Assembly: GCA_951800685.1 (NCBI GenBank)
Contig: CATOJY010000009.1
Location: 29,161-93,160, forward strand
Length of the DNA stretch: 64,000 nucleotides
Source of the DNA: an uncultured Lachnospiraceae bacterium
Lineage (GTDB): Bacteria; Bacillota; Clostridia; Lachnospirales; Lachnospiraceae
Direction of reading: 5' to 3'
The translations under genes and the position numbers were made by a program. The notes under the pieces are model-generated. The model saw only the letters and a list, made by a program, of their open reading frames with translations, did not search any database and was not told the DNA's origin. This document shows positions 22,096-29,452 of the stretch, one piece after another (within the stretch, counting starts at the first letter, position 1; each line of letters begins with the position of its first letter).

Positions 22096-22166
22096 GCGGA
22101 TATAGTTCATCGGTAGAACGCCAGCTTCCCAAGCTGGAGAGGCGGGTTCGATTCCCGTTATCCGCT
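22096..22166 (+). tRNA. tRNA-Gly (anticodon CCC)
   Basis: Seventy-one bases fold as a tRNA: acceptor GCGGATA pairs with TATCCGC, the D-loop contains CGGTAGAA, the anticodon stem CCAGC/GCTGG encloses TTCCCAA, and the T-arm is GCGGGTTCGATTCCCGT. CCA is not encoded. A TATAAT lies at 22082-22087. A terminator follows. Confidence 0.95.
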
Positions 22167-22175
22167 GTCATATAA

Positions 22176-22199
22176 CTGCCGGTTTTCCGGCGGTTTTTT
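22176..22199 (+). terminator. Terminator of tRNA-Gly
   Basis: CTGCCGG-TTTT-CCGGCGG forms a short GC-rich hairpin followed by six T. It lies 10 bases after the tRNA. Confidence 0.85.
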
Positions 22200-22392
22200 C
22201 TTTTTCTTCTTTTTGTTTCCCATGTAAAACAGACATCCTGACTACTTCCTTGTAAACAGCTTTCCAATTATAACACAAATCTTCTGTTCCCGTCACCATT
22301 ATAAACATTCCTTTTGCCGCTGCATTCTTGTCACCAACTCCACCCTCCTGCATAGCATATAGTAAATGTGTAAACAAAATCCTGGGAGAATT

Positions 22393-23412
22393 ATGAAGAA
22401 AACATTATGTCTGTTCCTCACGATCATTATGGTAGCAGGAGCTCTCTTCGGCTGTGGTAAACAATCCGGCCAGACTGGCAGCTCCCCCGTTTCCTCCAGC
22501 AAGACCCCCGTTGTACTCAACGAAGTAGCTCACTCTATTTTCTATGCACCCATGTATGTAGCGATCGAAGAAGGCTATTTCTCAGAAGAAGGGATCGATC
22601 TTACTCTGGTTACTGGATTTGGTGCTGATAAAACCATGACTGCACTGCTGACAGGCGAAGCGGACATCGGCTTCATGGGCAGCGAAAGTACGATCTATAC
22701 TTACAAGGAAGGTGCCTCCGACTATGCCGTCAATTTCGCACAGTTGACCCAGCGCGCCGGCAATTTCCTGGTATCCAGGGAACCGATCGACAACTTCAGC
22801 TGGGATATGCTGACCGGCAAGAATGTTCTTGGCGGAAGAGCCGGCGGTATGCCTGAAATGGTATTCGAATATATCTTAAAGAAAAACGGCATCGATCCTT
22901 TTGCAGATCTTGCCATTGACCAGAGTATTGACTTCGGTTCCACTGCCGCTGCCTTCTCAGGCGGGCAGGCAGATTTCACAGTCGAATTTGAACCCCATGC
23001 AACCTCTCTTGAGTCAAAAGGCGACGGCTATGTCGTAGCCTCCCTTGGCAAAGATTCCGGCTATGTCCCCTACACCGCCTTCTCTGCCAAGAAAAGCTAC
23101 CTCGAAAAGAATCCAGAAGTCATCCAGTCCTTCACCAACGCCCTGCAAAAAGGCATGGATTACGTGCAGACACACACTCCTGCCGAGATCGCCGAAGTCA
23201 TCTCCCCGCAGTTTGAGGAAACAGATTTAGATACCATCACCACAATCGTAGCCCGCTACGCAGAACAGGACACGTGGAAAACCGATCTCATCTTTGAGGA
23301 AGACAGCTTTACCCTCCTGCAGAATATTCTGGAGGAAGCTGGAGAATTAGATGAACGCGTGCCCTATGCCGATCTTGTTGATACCACCTACGCAGAGAAG
23401 GCAGCTCCCTAA
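22393..23412 (+). CDS. ABC substrate-binding lipoprotein, NMT1/THI5-SsuA type
   Basis: The 339-aa protein starts at ATG 22393 with GGGAG upstream. A lipoprotein signal peptide ends at LFGC (Cys21), followed by a Ser/Gly/Thr linker. The mature part has the NMT1-like pattern: VLNEVAHSIFYAPMYVAIEE, EGIDLTLVTGFGADKTMTAL, GEADIGFMGSESTIY and FSGGQADFTVEFEPHATSL. Such proteins bind thiamin-pyrimidine, alkanesulfonate, nitrate or similar small anions. No permease or ATPase gene is adjacent, so this is an orphan binding protein that must use a transporter encoded elsewhere. Ligand unknown. Confidence 0.9.
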   Translation: MKKTLCLFLTIIMVAGALFGCGKQSGQTGSSPVSSSKTPVVLNEVAHSIFYAPMYVAIEEGYFSEEGIDLTLVTGFGADKTMTALLTGEADIGFMGSESTIYTYKEGASDYAVNFAQLTQRAGNFLVSREPIDNFSWDMLTGKNVLGGRAGGMPEMVFEYILKKNGIDPFADLAIDQSIDFGSTAAAFSGGQADFTVEFEPHATSLESKGDGYVVASLGKDSGYVPYTAFSAKKSYLEKNPEVIQSFTNALQKGMDYVQTHTPAEIAEVISPQFEETDLDTITTIVARYAEQDTWKTDLIFEEDSFTLLQNILEEAGELDERVPYADLVDTTYAEKAAP

Positions 23413-23479
23413 ACGAGAAACAGATCAGATCATAGCGGTCAACATTCACAGGCTGATATTAGGAAACTGAAACGGTAAC

Positions 23480-23504
23480 GGGACTGGTACGCTGTACCAG
23501 TCCC
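23480..23504. terminator. Hairpin between convergent genes
   Basis: GGGACTGGTAC-GCT-GTACCAGTCCC is a perfect 11-bp stem between the rightward lipoprotein gene and the leftward TRIC gene. There is no T run, but the position suits a bidirectional terminator. Confidence 0.65.
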
Positions 23505-23520
23505 ATTCCTCCATGCTTCT

Positions 23521-24177
23521 TTATGTTCCCTCTTCCTGCTTCATCCGCGGCAGATTCCAGTGATAATATGCTGCCAGGAAACGGATCAGAATAATAAGGA
23601 CTGCTGACAACATCATGGCTGGAACCTGTCCATAGTCCCGGTAAAGCCATACACAGCTCACAGCTCCCATCACTGACGCACAGGCATAAATATGCTTTAC
23701 AAAGATATAGGGCGGCACCCCTGCCATCATATCCCGTAGAAGGCCGCCGCCTACACCGGTCAAAGTACCCAAAAATACCAGTAAAAACGTATTTTCCAGA
23801 TAGCCATTCCGAATGCCGGTCATAACTCCCATCCCGGTAAAGATGCCGAGTCCCACGGAATCCATGACAAGCATAACTCTTTCATACAGTACTCCTGTTT
23901 TCCCTTGAAGCAGCCCCTTTTTAAAATACTCAACCAAAAACACCAACAGGGCTGCTGTCACCGCAACCACCACATATACCGGCTCCACCAGTGCACCTGG
24001 TATCTTTCCCAGAATCACATCCCTGGTCATGCCACCGCCTACCGCTGTAACGACTCCCAGCACGCATACACCGAAAACATCCATTCTGCAGTTGATCCCA
24101 ACCATCGCGCCAGACGCCGCGAACGCTACCGTTCCAACCAATTCCATACAGAACATGATATAATCCTGAATATCCAT
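23521..24177 (-). CDS. TRIC cation channel family protein (UPF0126)
   Basis: The 218-aa membrane protein has seven hydrophobic helices in two repeats, each with the family motif: TAVGGGMTRDVILG in the first half and TGVGGGLLRDMMAG in the second. This is the trimeric intracellular cation channel fold found also in bacteria (YadS/YicG group); bacterial members conduct monovalent cations in vitro, but the physiological role is unclear. GGGAGAG precedes the ATG. It is followed by the shared hairpin at 23480-23504. The preceding DUF1836 gene lies 39 bases upstream in the same direction. Confidence 0.9.
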   Translation of the reverse strand: MDIQDYIMFCMELVGTVAFAASGAMVGINCRMDVFGVCVLGVVTAVGGGMTRDVILGKIPGALVEPVYVVVAVTAALLVFLVEYFKKGLLQGKTGVLYERVMLVMDSVGLGIFTGMGVMTGIRNGYLENTFLLVFLGTLTGVGGGLLRDMMAGVPPYIFVKHIYACASVMGAVSCVWLYRDYGQVPAMMLSAVLIILIRFLAAYYHWNLPRMKQEEGT

Positions 24178-24216
24178 TTCTACTCTCCCGACACCCTCTG
24201 CGCTGCCACTGTAAGA

Positions 24217-24858
24217 TCAATCTTCCGTTGTCTTGAGTTTCTGTTTCTTCTCTCCCCGATTCATCTCTTCCTTGCGCATTCCATCAATCATCTTCTCGAT
24301 CAAAAGCTTCTTGACATAGACATCGAAACTCAGCATACAGATAAATGCAAAAGTCTGGAGGAAATCTTTGTCCTCCTGCGGTGCATTTTCAAAAGTATGT
24401 TCTGATTTCCTGAATTTCTCCCGGATATCTTCTTTTAGGACCGCAATTTGTTCTTTCTCTAAATTGAATGCTTCCTCATAGATATTTTCCAGTCCATATT
24501 CCCCAGCTGTGTTAAAAAACTTGCCTGTGATCGGCCGAAGCAATCTTTGTATATCGCTGATTGATAGAATCCCTTTATAGTAATAAATAAAGATCAGCAG
24601 CATCACATGTTCTTTCGAGTATTTCTTCCTGACTGGAGGCGGCAGGAGATCATTCTTCGCATAATTATTGATCATCGTCTTCGTCAGAATCTTATCTTCG
24701 TCAGGATTTCTCGTCGAATGTCTCAGATGAGATTCCATAAAAGTCGTGACCTGATCCATATAGAGGTCTATGTTGGGAATGTCATCCGCCTTGATATATT
24801 CAATCCTGTCAAGGCTTTCCAGTATGCTGTTCAGCAGATCTTCCGTATTGATCGTCAT
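24217..24858 (-). CDS. DUF1836 domain protein
   Basis: The 213-aa product matches the DUF1836 pattern: LTKTMINNYAKNDLLPPPVR, then KKYSKEHVMLLIFIYYYKGI, then LSISDIQRLLRPITGKFFN. The first block looks like a MerR-type helix-turn-helix, so a DNA-binding role is likely, although no target is known. The protein is soluble, with a charged Lys/Glu-rich tail. AGGAAAGG lies upstream of the ATG. It is probably cotranscribed with the TRIC-family gene. Confidence 0.85.
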   Translation of the reverse strand: MTINTEDLLNSILESLDRIEYIKADDIPNIDLYMDQVTTFMESHLRHSTRNPDEDKILTKTMINNYAKNDLLPPPVRKKYSKEHVMLLIFIYYYKGILSISDIQRLLRPITGKFFNTAGEYGLENIYEEAFNLEKEQIAVLKEDIREKFRKSEHTFENAPQEDKDFLQTFAFICMLSFDVYVKKLLIEKMIDGMRKEEMNRGEKKQKLKTTED

Positions 24859-25162
24859 GTCCTATGCCTTTCCTCTTTCTAGAGACCCAGACGGTCTCCT
24901 CCAAAACCACTTTATAAATTTGATTATATAGTTTTTATTACTACATGACAAGTATTTTAATTGTTCTATCATTTCTGTATGTCATAGGCCTGCTTGCGAT
25001 TTTGACCTAACATTTGTTTCCAACTCCGCAAAAGTCAGTATGAACGGAACAGTAACCACATTTACAAATATACAATAGTATGTTATATTCATACATAATA
25101 GCAGTGCAGTTTTAACGTATGAAAGCAGCCACTGCCAACCGGAACTACAGGAGGCCTTGATC
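24859..25162. other. Divergent intergenic region
   Basis: Divergent 304-base region between DUF1836 and the YerC gene. It is AT-rich, with GTATGTTATATTCATAC (25079-25095) forming an imperfect palindrome close to the YerC start, a possible operator or -10 region. I see no gene or RNA. Confidence 0.4.
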
Positions 25163-25447
25163 ATGAATAAGAAACTTAAGAACGACGCTGTGGATCAGTT
25201 GTTTGATGCAGTACTCAGTCTGGAGAATAAGGAAGAATGTTACGCCTTCTTTGAGGATCTGTGCACTGTCAACGAACTCCTCTCCCTGTCTCAGCGTTTC
25301 GAAGTCGCTAATATGTTGAGGAGTCACAAGACTTATCTGGAGATAGCCGAGAAAACCGGCGCTTCCACTGCCACAATCAGCCGTGTCAACCGCTCCCTCA
25401 ACTATGGAAATGATGGCTATCATATGATATTCGAACGTCTTAAATAG
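25163..25447 (+). CDS. YerC/YecD family TrpR-like regulator
   Basis: The 94-aa product has the TrpR-type helix-turn-helix: LTVNELLSLSQR-like segment (CTVNELLSLSQRFEVANML) followed by TYLEIAEKTGASTATISRVN as turn and recognition helix, and RSLNYGNDGYHMIFERL at the end. This is the YerC/YecD group of small DNA-binding proteins. ATG 25163 has CAGGAGG 8 bases upstream. In Bacillus YerC lies beside pcrA-region genes; here it stands alone, with a palindrome in its promoter region suggesting autoregulation. Confidence 0.92.
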   Translation: MNKKLKNDAVDQLFDAVLSLENKEECYAFFEDLCTVNELLSLSQRFEVANMLRSHKTYLEIAEKTGASTATISRVNRSLNYGNDGYHMIFERLK

Positions 25448-25464
25448 AGAATCTTACAGCCATA

Positions 25465-25486
25465 CGGGCGTCCAATAGGACGCCCG
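25465..25486. terminator. Hairpin between convergent genes
   Basis: CGGGCGTCC-AATA-GGACGCCCG, a perfect 9-bp GC-rich stem, lies 18 bases after the YerC stop and 13 bases from the stop of the leftward M23-like gene. Only a short T-poor tail follows. Confidence 0.7.
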
Positions 25487-25498
25487 CTTCCTTAGTGT

Positions 25499-26218
25499 CT
25501 AACCGTCAATGTTGATCAATCCCATCGGATCGATATACTTCTCCTCATACATAATCTGATATCCAAGCTCCGTACTTTCTTCCCCAATTACATACAGAAT
25601 CGCCCCTCTGACTACCTCGTCCCCTTCCTTTACCATAACATCACCATCGTTACGGTAAATACTGTGGTAACCATTTCCGTGGTCTATCCTGATACAATGC
25701 AGGTATCCACTGTCGGTCGTGATCGAAGTAATCATGCCATCTGCAGAAGCAATCACACTGCTGCCTTCGCTACCATTTAACTTGACCATCGGCTGATCAC
25801 CTTCCGCCTCTTCCAGTGAAGCCGAAGAAGAGAGGGGAAACCCTACCGGCATATGCGCCTGCGCCCGTTCCTGCTCCAAAGCCTCTTCCTCCTCTACCTT
25901 CTGGTTGATTGTATCACTGAGGATCGTAACTTTATTCGAAAGTTCCTCCCGCAAAGAAACAAGATCCGCTTTCTCTTCTGTCAAGTCTGCAATCTCTTCC
26001 TGCTGCCGCTGTGTCTCCGCCGTCAGAGCTTCTACCTTCTTGCCGCTCCGATAGCATAGAATCCCAAGAGTCACAACAACTGCCACTCCAATGACCGCCA
26101 CCGACTCTACCAGGACAGGTCCAAATCCCATTTGACGGATACGTCCCTCCTTAGAGTCCATGAACAGCATCAGCATGTAATTTACTTTTCTTTTTCTCCT
26201 GCTGCCTTCTGTCTGCAC
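25499..26218 (-). CDS. Membrane-anchored degenerate M23 (LytM-like) protein
   Basis: The 239-aa product starts with GTG 26218 (GGAGGTGATTTC upstream). It has a cytoplasmic basic N-terminus, one membrane helix at about 36-56 (VESVAVIGVAVVVTLGILCY), a coiled coil (about 60-110) and a C-terminal LytM-type beta domain (about 150-235; GMITSITTDSGYLHCIRIDH and VKEGDEVVRGAILYVIGE). The zinc ligands of active M23 peptidases (an upstream H-x-x-x-D and a final HxH) are not present: the last motif reads ELGYQIMYEE. It is therefore probably a non-catalytic scaffold, as in SpoIIQ-type proteins or divisome factors. Confidence 0.8.
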   Translation of the reverse strand: MQTEGSRRKRKVNYMLMLFMDSKEGRIRQMGFGPVLVESVAVIGVAVVVTLGILCYRSGKKVEALTAETQRQQEEIADLTEEKADLVSLREELSNKVTILSDTINQKVEEEEALEQERAQAHMPVGFPLSSSASLEEAEGDQPMVKLNGSEGSSVIASADGMITSITTDSGYLHCIRIDHGNGYHSIYRNDGDVMVKEGDEVVRGAILYVIGEESTELGYQIMYEEKYIDPMGLINIDG

Positions 26219-26277
26219 TAGAAATCACCTCCGGTCATCTTTTCTCATTTTACCACAAATGACGCATAAAAGACAAT

Positions 26278-26796
26278 CTATGTGAAAAGAAATCCCGCCT
26301 CTGCAAGCGCTCTCTCCACAGCGTCCAGTGTTTCCTCCTGCTCAGCCTCTATCGTATGAAAGTGTACTCCTTCTGTCAGTTCTGTCAAAGGTTTCGTTCC
26401 ATACGCCTCAACCCTGTGTATAAACTTCCGTACATCCGCACGGCTGCCAATAACCAGATCTCCTGAAATCTTGCCATAGATCTCATGTTCTACGATCACA
26501 TTGAGAACTTTCCCACCAGCATCCACAATACAATCCAGTTCTTTTACGATATCTTCCTTACGGTGCCTCACTTTGACCACCTTACTATACCGCTTCTGCC
26601 GCGCTGTTTCTACATATAATAAATATCCTCTGTTTGTGGAAATGATATTTTGATAGGAAGCACGGAGTAATGCGATATCCTGTACAATCACCTGCCTGCT
26701 GACTCCCATGCGCTTTGCAAGATCCGTCCCCGAAACCGGCGTTGTCTCCTTCCTCAGGATTTCTATGATCTTTTCTCTTCTAAGCTCACCTTCCAT
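26278..26796 (-). CDS. niaR: NiaR-type transcriptional repressor (HTH_11 plus 3H domain)
   Basis: The 172-aa product starts at MEGELRREKI (26796; GAGGTAGG upstream). Residues about 1-60 are a DeoR/HTH_11 winged helix (GTDLAKRMGVSRQVIVQDIA, LLRASYQNIISTNRGYLLY). Residues about 75-170 are a 3H domain named for its conserved histidines: VEHEIYGKI, KFIHRVE and GVHFHTIEA. NiaR proteins repress NAD biosynthesis or niacin uptake genes with nicotinic acid as corepressor (family knowledge). No niacin transporter or nad gene is adjacent, so the targets lie elsewhere. Confidence 0.9.
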   Translation of the reverse strand: MEGELRREKIIEILRKETTPVSGTDLAKRMGVSRQVIVQDIALLRASYQNIISTNRGYLLYVETARQKRYSKVVKVRHRKEDIVKELDCIVDAGGKVLNVIVEHEIYGKISGDLVIGSRADVRKFIHRVEAYGTKPLTELTEGVHFHTIEAEQEETLDAVERALAEAGFLFT

Positions 26797-26923
26797 ATGC
26801 TGACCTACCTCTTTTATGTCCGCTCTGAAACATACCTGATTCCCTCTTTGGTACAAACCCGTCTATGCGGTTGTCCTCAACTTACATTTTAATAATAATT
26901 GACTAAATAAGAAAAAACAATGC

Positions 26924-26952
26924 TTTACATTTCGCCGAACTTATGCTATTCT
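26924..26952 (+). promoter_or_regulatory. Promoter of the cold-shock gene
   Basis: TTTACA (26924-26929), 17-bp spacer, TATTCT (26947-26952). The mRNA leader would be about 45 bases and carries TTTTTTTGGAGG as ribosome binding site. Confidence 0.7.
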
Positions 26953-27002
26953 ATCAATGTTGACAAAGTCAGCTTACTTATATTTTTTTGGAGGTATGTA
27001 CG

Positions 27003-27203
27003 ATGAACAAAGGTACAGTAAAATGGTTCAATAACCAAAAGGGCTACGGATTTATTTCCGATGAGCAGGGTAACGATGTTTTCGTTCATTACTCAGGACT
27101 TAACATGGAAGGCTTTAAATCTCTTGAAGAAGGCGCTGCTGTTGAGTACGAAGTAGTTAATGGCGAAAAAGGACCTCAGGCCGTAAACGTAACAAAATTA
27201 TAA
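27003..27203 (+). CDS. cspA: Cold-shock protein, CspA family
   Basis: The 66-aa protein is a single cold-shock domain with [19 protein letters not shown] at the N-terminus, RNP1 KGYGFI, RNP2 DVFVHYSG and a closing [11 protein letters not shown]. It is an RNA/single-stranded DNA chaperone that melts mRNA structure, often induced by cold or growth changes (family knowledge). GGAGG lies 9 bases before ATG 27003. It is monocistronic with its own promoter and terminator. Confidence 0.96.
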   Translation: MNKGTVKWFNNQKGYGFISDEQGNDVFVHYSGLNMEGFKSLEEGAAVEYEVVNGEKGPQAVNVTKL

Positions 27204-27310
27204 GAGACATCGTTCTTATAATCTCATAATCAGTATTACGATGTGCCTTTTCTTAAATATAAATGATGAATTTTATTTAGAATTTGCAATATTGTCATAA
27301 CGGATTAGAA

Positions 27311-27338
27311 AAAACCTGTCAAAACGACAGGTTTTTTT
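27311..27338 (+). terminator. Terminator of the cold-shock gene
   Basis: AACCTGTC-AAAAC-GACAGGTT followed by TTTTTT, a clean intrinsic terminator about 110 bases after the stop. Confidence 0.92.
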
Positions 27339-27446
27339 TATGCAGTTATTTTATACTAATCAAAATACTCCTATTTTGAATCAATATTTTGTTATATATT
27401 GATCCAAAATCTTTATTATTGCTAATATAGTGTTATCTTTTTGCAA

Positions 27447-27588
27447 TATAATTAAAGATTTTGTCGGTAAAGAAGATTATAGTATATATAGACTTGATCA
27501 CGGAAGTCAAGTTGGTTATAGCAATTCCGGAAGAATTCCCCTTTTACACAAGCGAAAACCTCGAAGGTCTAAGGCCTTCGAGGTTTTT
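27447..27588 (+). ncRNA. Candidate small RNA with strong terminator
   Basis: A TATAAT at 27447-27452 (no clear -35) is followed by about 130 bases without a convincing gene, with ACTTGA/TCAAGT and GGAATTC-type inverted repeats. The stretch ends in AACCTCGAAGG/CCTTCGAGGTT plus T5 (27557-27588). The terminator also faces the end of the leftward CoA-transferase gene and may simply serve that gene in the other direction. A small RNA is only one explanation. Confidence 0.3.
27555..27588. terminator. Bidirectional terminator
   Basis: AAAACCTCGAAGG and CCTTCGAGGTTTTT form an 11-13 bp stem with A and T tracts on both sides, so it can stop transcription from either direction. It lies 17 bases beyond the stop of the leftward CoA-transferase gene. 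Confidence 0.85.
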
Positions 27589-27604
27589 GTTTCCATGTCT
27601 CTTT

Positions 27605-28816
27605 TTATATGACTTTCTCTGCATATAGGCTGTTAATCTCCTCTTCCGTATATCCAAGTTTGACTAACACTTCTTCATTGTGCTGACCAAGAGTCGGCGC
27701 CGGGCAATTAATCCTTGGCAGCATACTCATTAATTTAACAGGATTGCCATTTACCTTGGATCTGCCAATCACAGGATGGTCAACTTCAATAAACATCTCC
27801 CTCACATTTGCAATATGGTTATCCTCCGTAATCTGCTTCACATCATAGAGAGGCGCTGCTGGAATTCCTCTATCCAACATCCTGCTCACAATCTCATCCA
27901 CCGTGTACTGTGTGCTCCATTCCTCAATATATGCTTTCTGAATCTTATTATTCTTTACTCTGAGAGGTACTGTCAAAAAACGCTCGTCTGTAATCATCCA
28001 GGGCATTTCCAGCACCTCACTGCAAAATTTTTCATAAAGTTTTTGGTTACCACATGCAAGAATTACTCTGCCGTCTTTTGCACGGTAAGTATCATAGGGT
28101 GCAATGGACGCATAGGCATTTCCAGTCCGCCGCGGAATTTCTTTAGACTTAAAATAACGAATATATGCATTCTCCAGACTTGCTACCACAGAATCGACTA
28201 AAGATACATCGATTTTTTGGCCCACACCAGTTATCTCCCGCGCATGGACAGCCAGTAACACACCGATCACAAGATTCATACCGCCAAGGATATCCCCCAT
28301 TGCATTCCCTGATCTTGTCGGCTCACCTCCTTCGGAGCCTGTAATGCTCATAAGCCCGCCCATTCCCTGGGAAACGATATCATATCCCGGTCTTTGTGAA
28401 TACGGTCCATAAGATCCAAACCCAGAAAGCGTACCATAGATCAGATAAGGATTGATCTCATGCAGTCTTTCATAACCCAGTTCCAATTTATCCATGACGC
28501 CCGGACGATAATTTTCCAACAAAATATCAGCATCCTTGACCAGTTTAAGAAAGATCTCTTTTCCTTTCTCTGTTTTTAAATTCAGTGTTATCCCCTTCTT
28601 ATTACGGTTCAGATTCGCATAATACATGCTCTCACCGTTTTCGTACGGGCCATATGCCCTGGCATCATCCCCGCGTCCTGGAATCTCAATCTTGAGCACT
28701 TCTGCGCCAAAATCACCAAGGATAGATCCCGCGTATGGTCCAGCTACAACTCTCGTAAGATCGAGTACTTTTAAATCCTGTAATGCCTGTATATCCTGAA
28801 TATTTTTGCCGCTCAA
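27605..28816 (-). CDS. Class III CoA-transferase (CaiB/BaiF family)
   Basis: The 403-aa product starts at TTG 28816 with GAGGAGG 11 bases upstream. It carries the family hallmarks: LKVLDLTRVVAGPYAGSILG and DFGAEVLKIE near the N-terminus, ENYRPGVMDKLELGY, and GYDIVSQGMGGLMSITG containing the expected catalytic Asp (Asp146, equivalent to the aspartate of formyl-CoA transferase). Class III enzymes move CoA between a donor thioester and a carboxylic acid without free CoA. Members include carnitine, oxalate and bile-acid CoA-transferases; the substrate here is not determinable. It is the last gene of the hydrolase/AtuA/transporter locus and may activate the acid released upstream. Confidence 0.92.
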   Translation of the reverse strand: MSGKNIQDIQALQDLKVLDLTRVVAGPYAGSILGDFGAEVLKIEIPGRGDDARAYGPYENGESMYYANLNRNKKGITLNLKTEKGKEIFLKLVKDADILLENYRPGVMDKLELGYERLHEINPYLIYGTLSGFGSYGPYSQRPGYDIVSQGMGGLMSITGSEGGEPTRSGNAMGDILGGMNLVIGVLLAVHAREITGVGQKIDVSLVDSVVASLENAYIRYFKSKEIPRRTGNAYASIAPYDTYRAKDGRVILACGNQKLYEKFCSEVLEMPWMITDERFLTVPLRVKNNKIQKAYIEEWSTQYTVDEIVSRMLDRGIPAAPLYDVKQITEDNHIANVREMFIEVDHPVIGRSKVNGNPVKLMSMLPRINCPAPTLGQHNEEVLVKLGYTEEEINSLYAEKVI

Positions 28817-28831
28817 TCTATATAAACCTCC

Positions 28832-29029
28832 TCATTCCATATACCTTTTCACGTAATCACATGGTAGTTTACGTTCTTTTGCCAGCACCCCGCCGTAAGA
28901 CATACTGCGCTTTAGATGTTTGACACCCTCTTTAGACTGACACAAACAGCGGGGTATGTGATCTTTGCAGCATTCGCCAAATATCCATTTCACATCCGCT
29001 TGGCTCATTGCTCTCAGGAACCAGATCAC
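28832..29029 (-). CDS. Small Cys-rich hypothetical protein between AtuA-type and CoA-transferase genes
   Basis: A 65-residue frame from GTG 29029 (or ATG 29008) fills the gap between its neighbours. Its start lies 6 bases after the AtuA ferredoxin-fold stop and its stop 16 bases before the CoA-transferase start. It has four cysteines (GECCKDHIPRCLCQ) and a basic C-terminal half. No good Shine-Dalgarno sequence is seen, so it could also be the remnant of a lost gene. The family is not recognised. Confidence 0.4.
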   Translation of the reverse strand: MIWFLRAMSQADVKWIFGECCKDHIPRCLCQSKEGVKHLKRSMSYGGVLAKERKLPCDYVKRYME

Positions 29030-29034
29030 CTGGT

Positions 29035-29385
29035 TTACTTCTCCGCAGTAATCCCGGCCAACTCCTCCTCTGTTACCTGAATTTTCAGTCTCATAACCGC
29101 ACTGCCCATTGACTTTCCAAGGGAATCCAGCCGCAGACTCATTGTCGCTCCACCACCAAGCGCATGTTTCATCACAAAATTGAATCCCCCCAGACTGGGG
29201 ACATCATACCGTACAATCTCACCTTTCACCATGTCCCCAAAATGGGTATGCAGCGCTTCCGGCGTCACTTCACGTTCAATGATCTTATAGTATTCCGGTT
29301 TTCTTGCATATACGCATACATTACTGGTATCGCCTTTATCCCCGCTGCGCCCATGCGCTATCTCATTTAAATAGATTTCCGCCAT
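29035..29385 (-). CDS. AtuA-like ferredoxin-fold domain protein
   Basis: The 116-aa product (ATG 29385, AAGGAGAG upstream) matches the C-terminal alpha/beta domain of AtuA proteins: IAHGRSGDKGDTSNVCVYAR, HFGDMVKGEIVRYDVPSLG and LGGGATMSLRLDSLGKSMGS. In many bacteria this domain is fused to the C-terminus of the DUF1446 domain; here it is a separate gene just downstream of that domain. The two products probably form one enzyme. Acyclic terpene utilisation is the name-giving pathway, but the chemistry of these proteins is not established. Confidence 0.85.
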   Translation of the reverse strand: MAEIYLNEIAHGRSGDKGDTSNVCVYARKPEYYKIIEREVTPEALHTHFGDMVKGEIVRYDVPSLGGFNFVMKHALGGGATMSLRLDSLGKSMGSAVMRLKIQVTEEELAGITAEK

Positions 29386-29452
29386 CGTAATCACTCTCCT
29401 TCTTCCTTATCCGTATCAAGTTTTGTGCTCTCCATCATATCCTAAACGGACT

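Noticed and set aside
27430..27612. Rightward 60-codon frame
   Set aside because: It runs through a clear bidirectional terminator and has no ribosome binding site.
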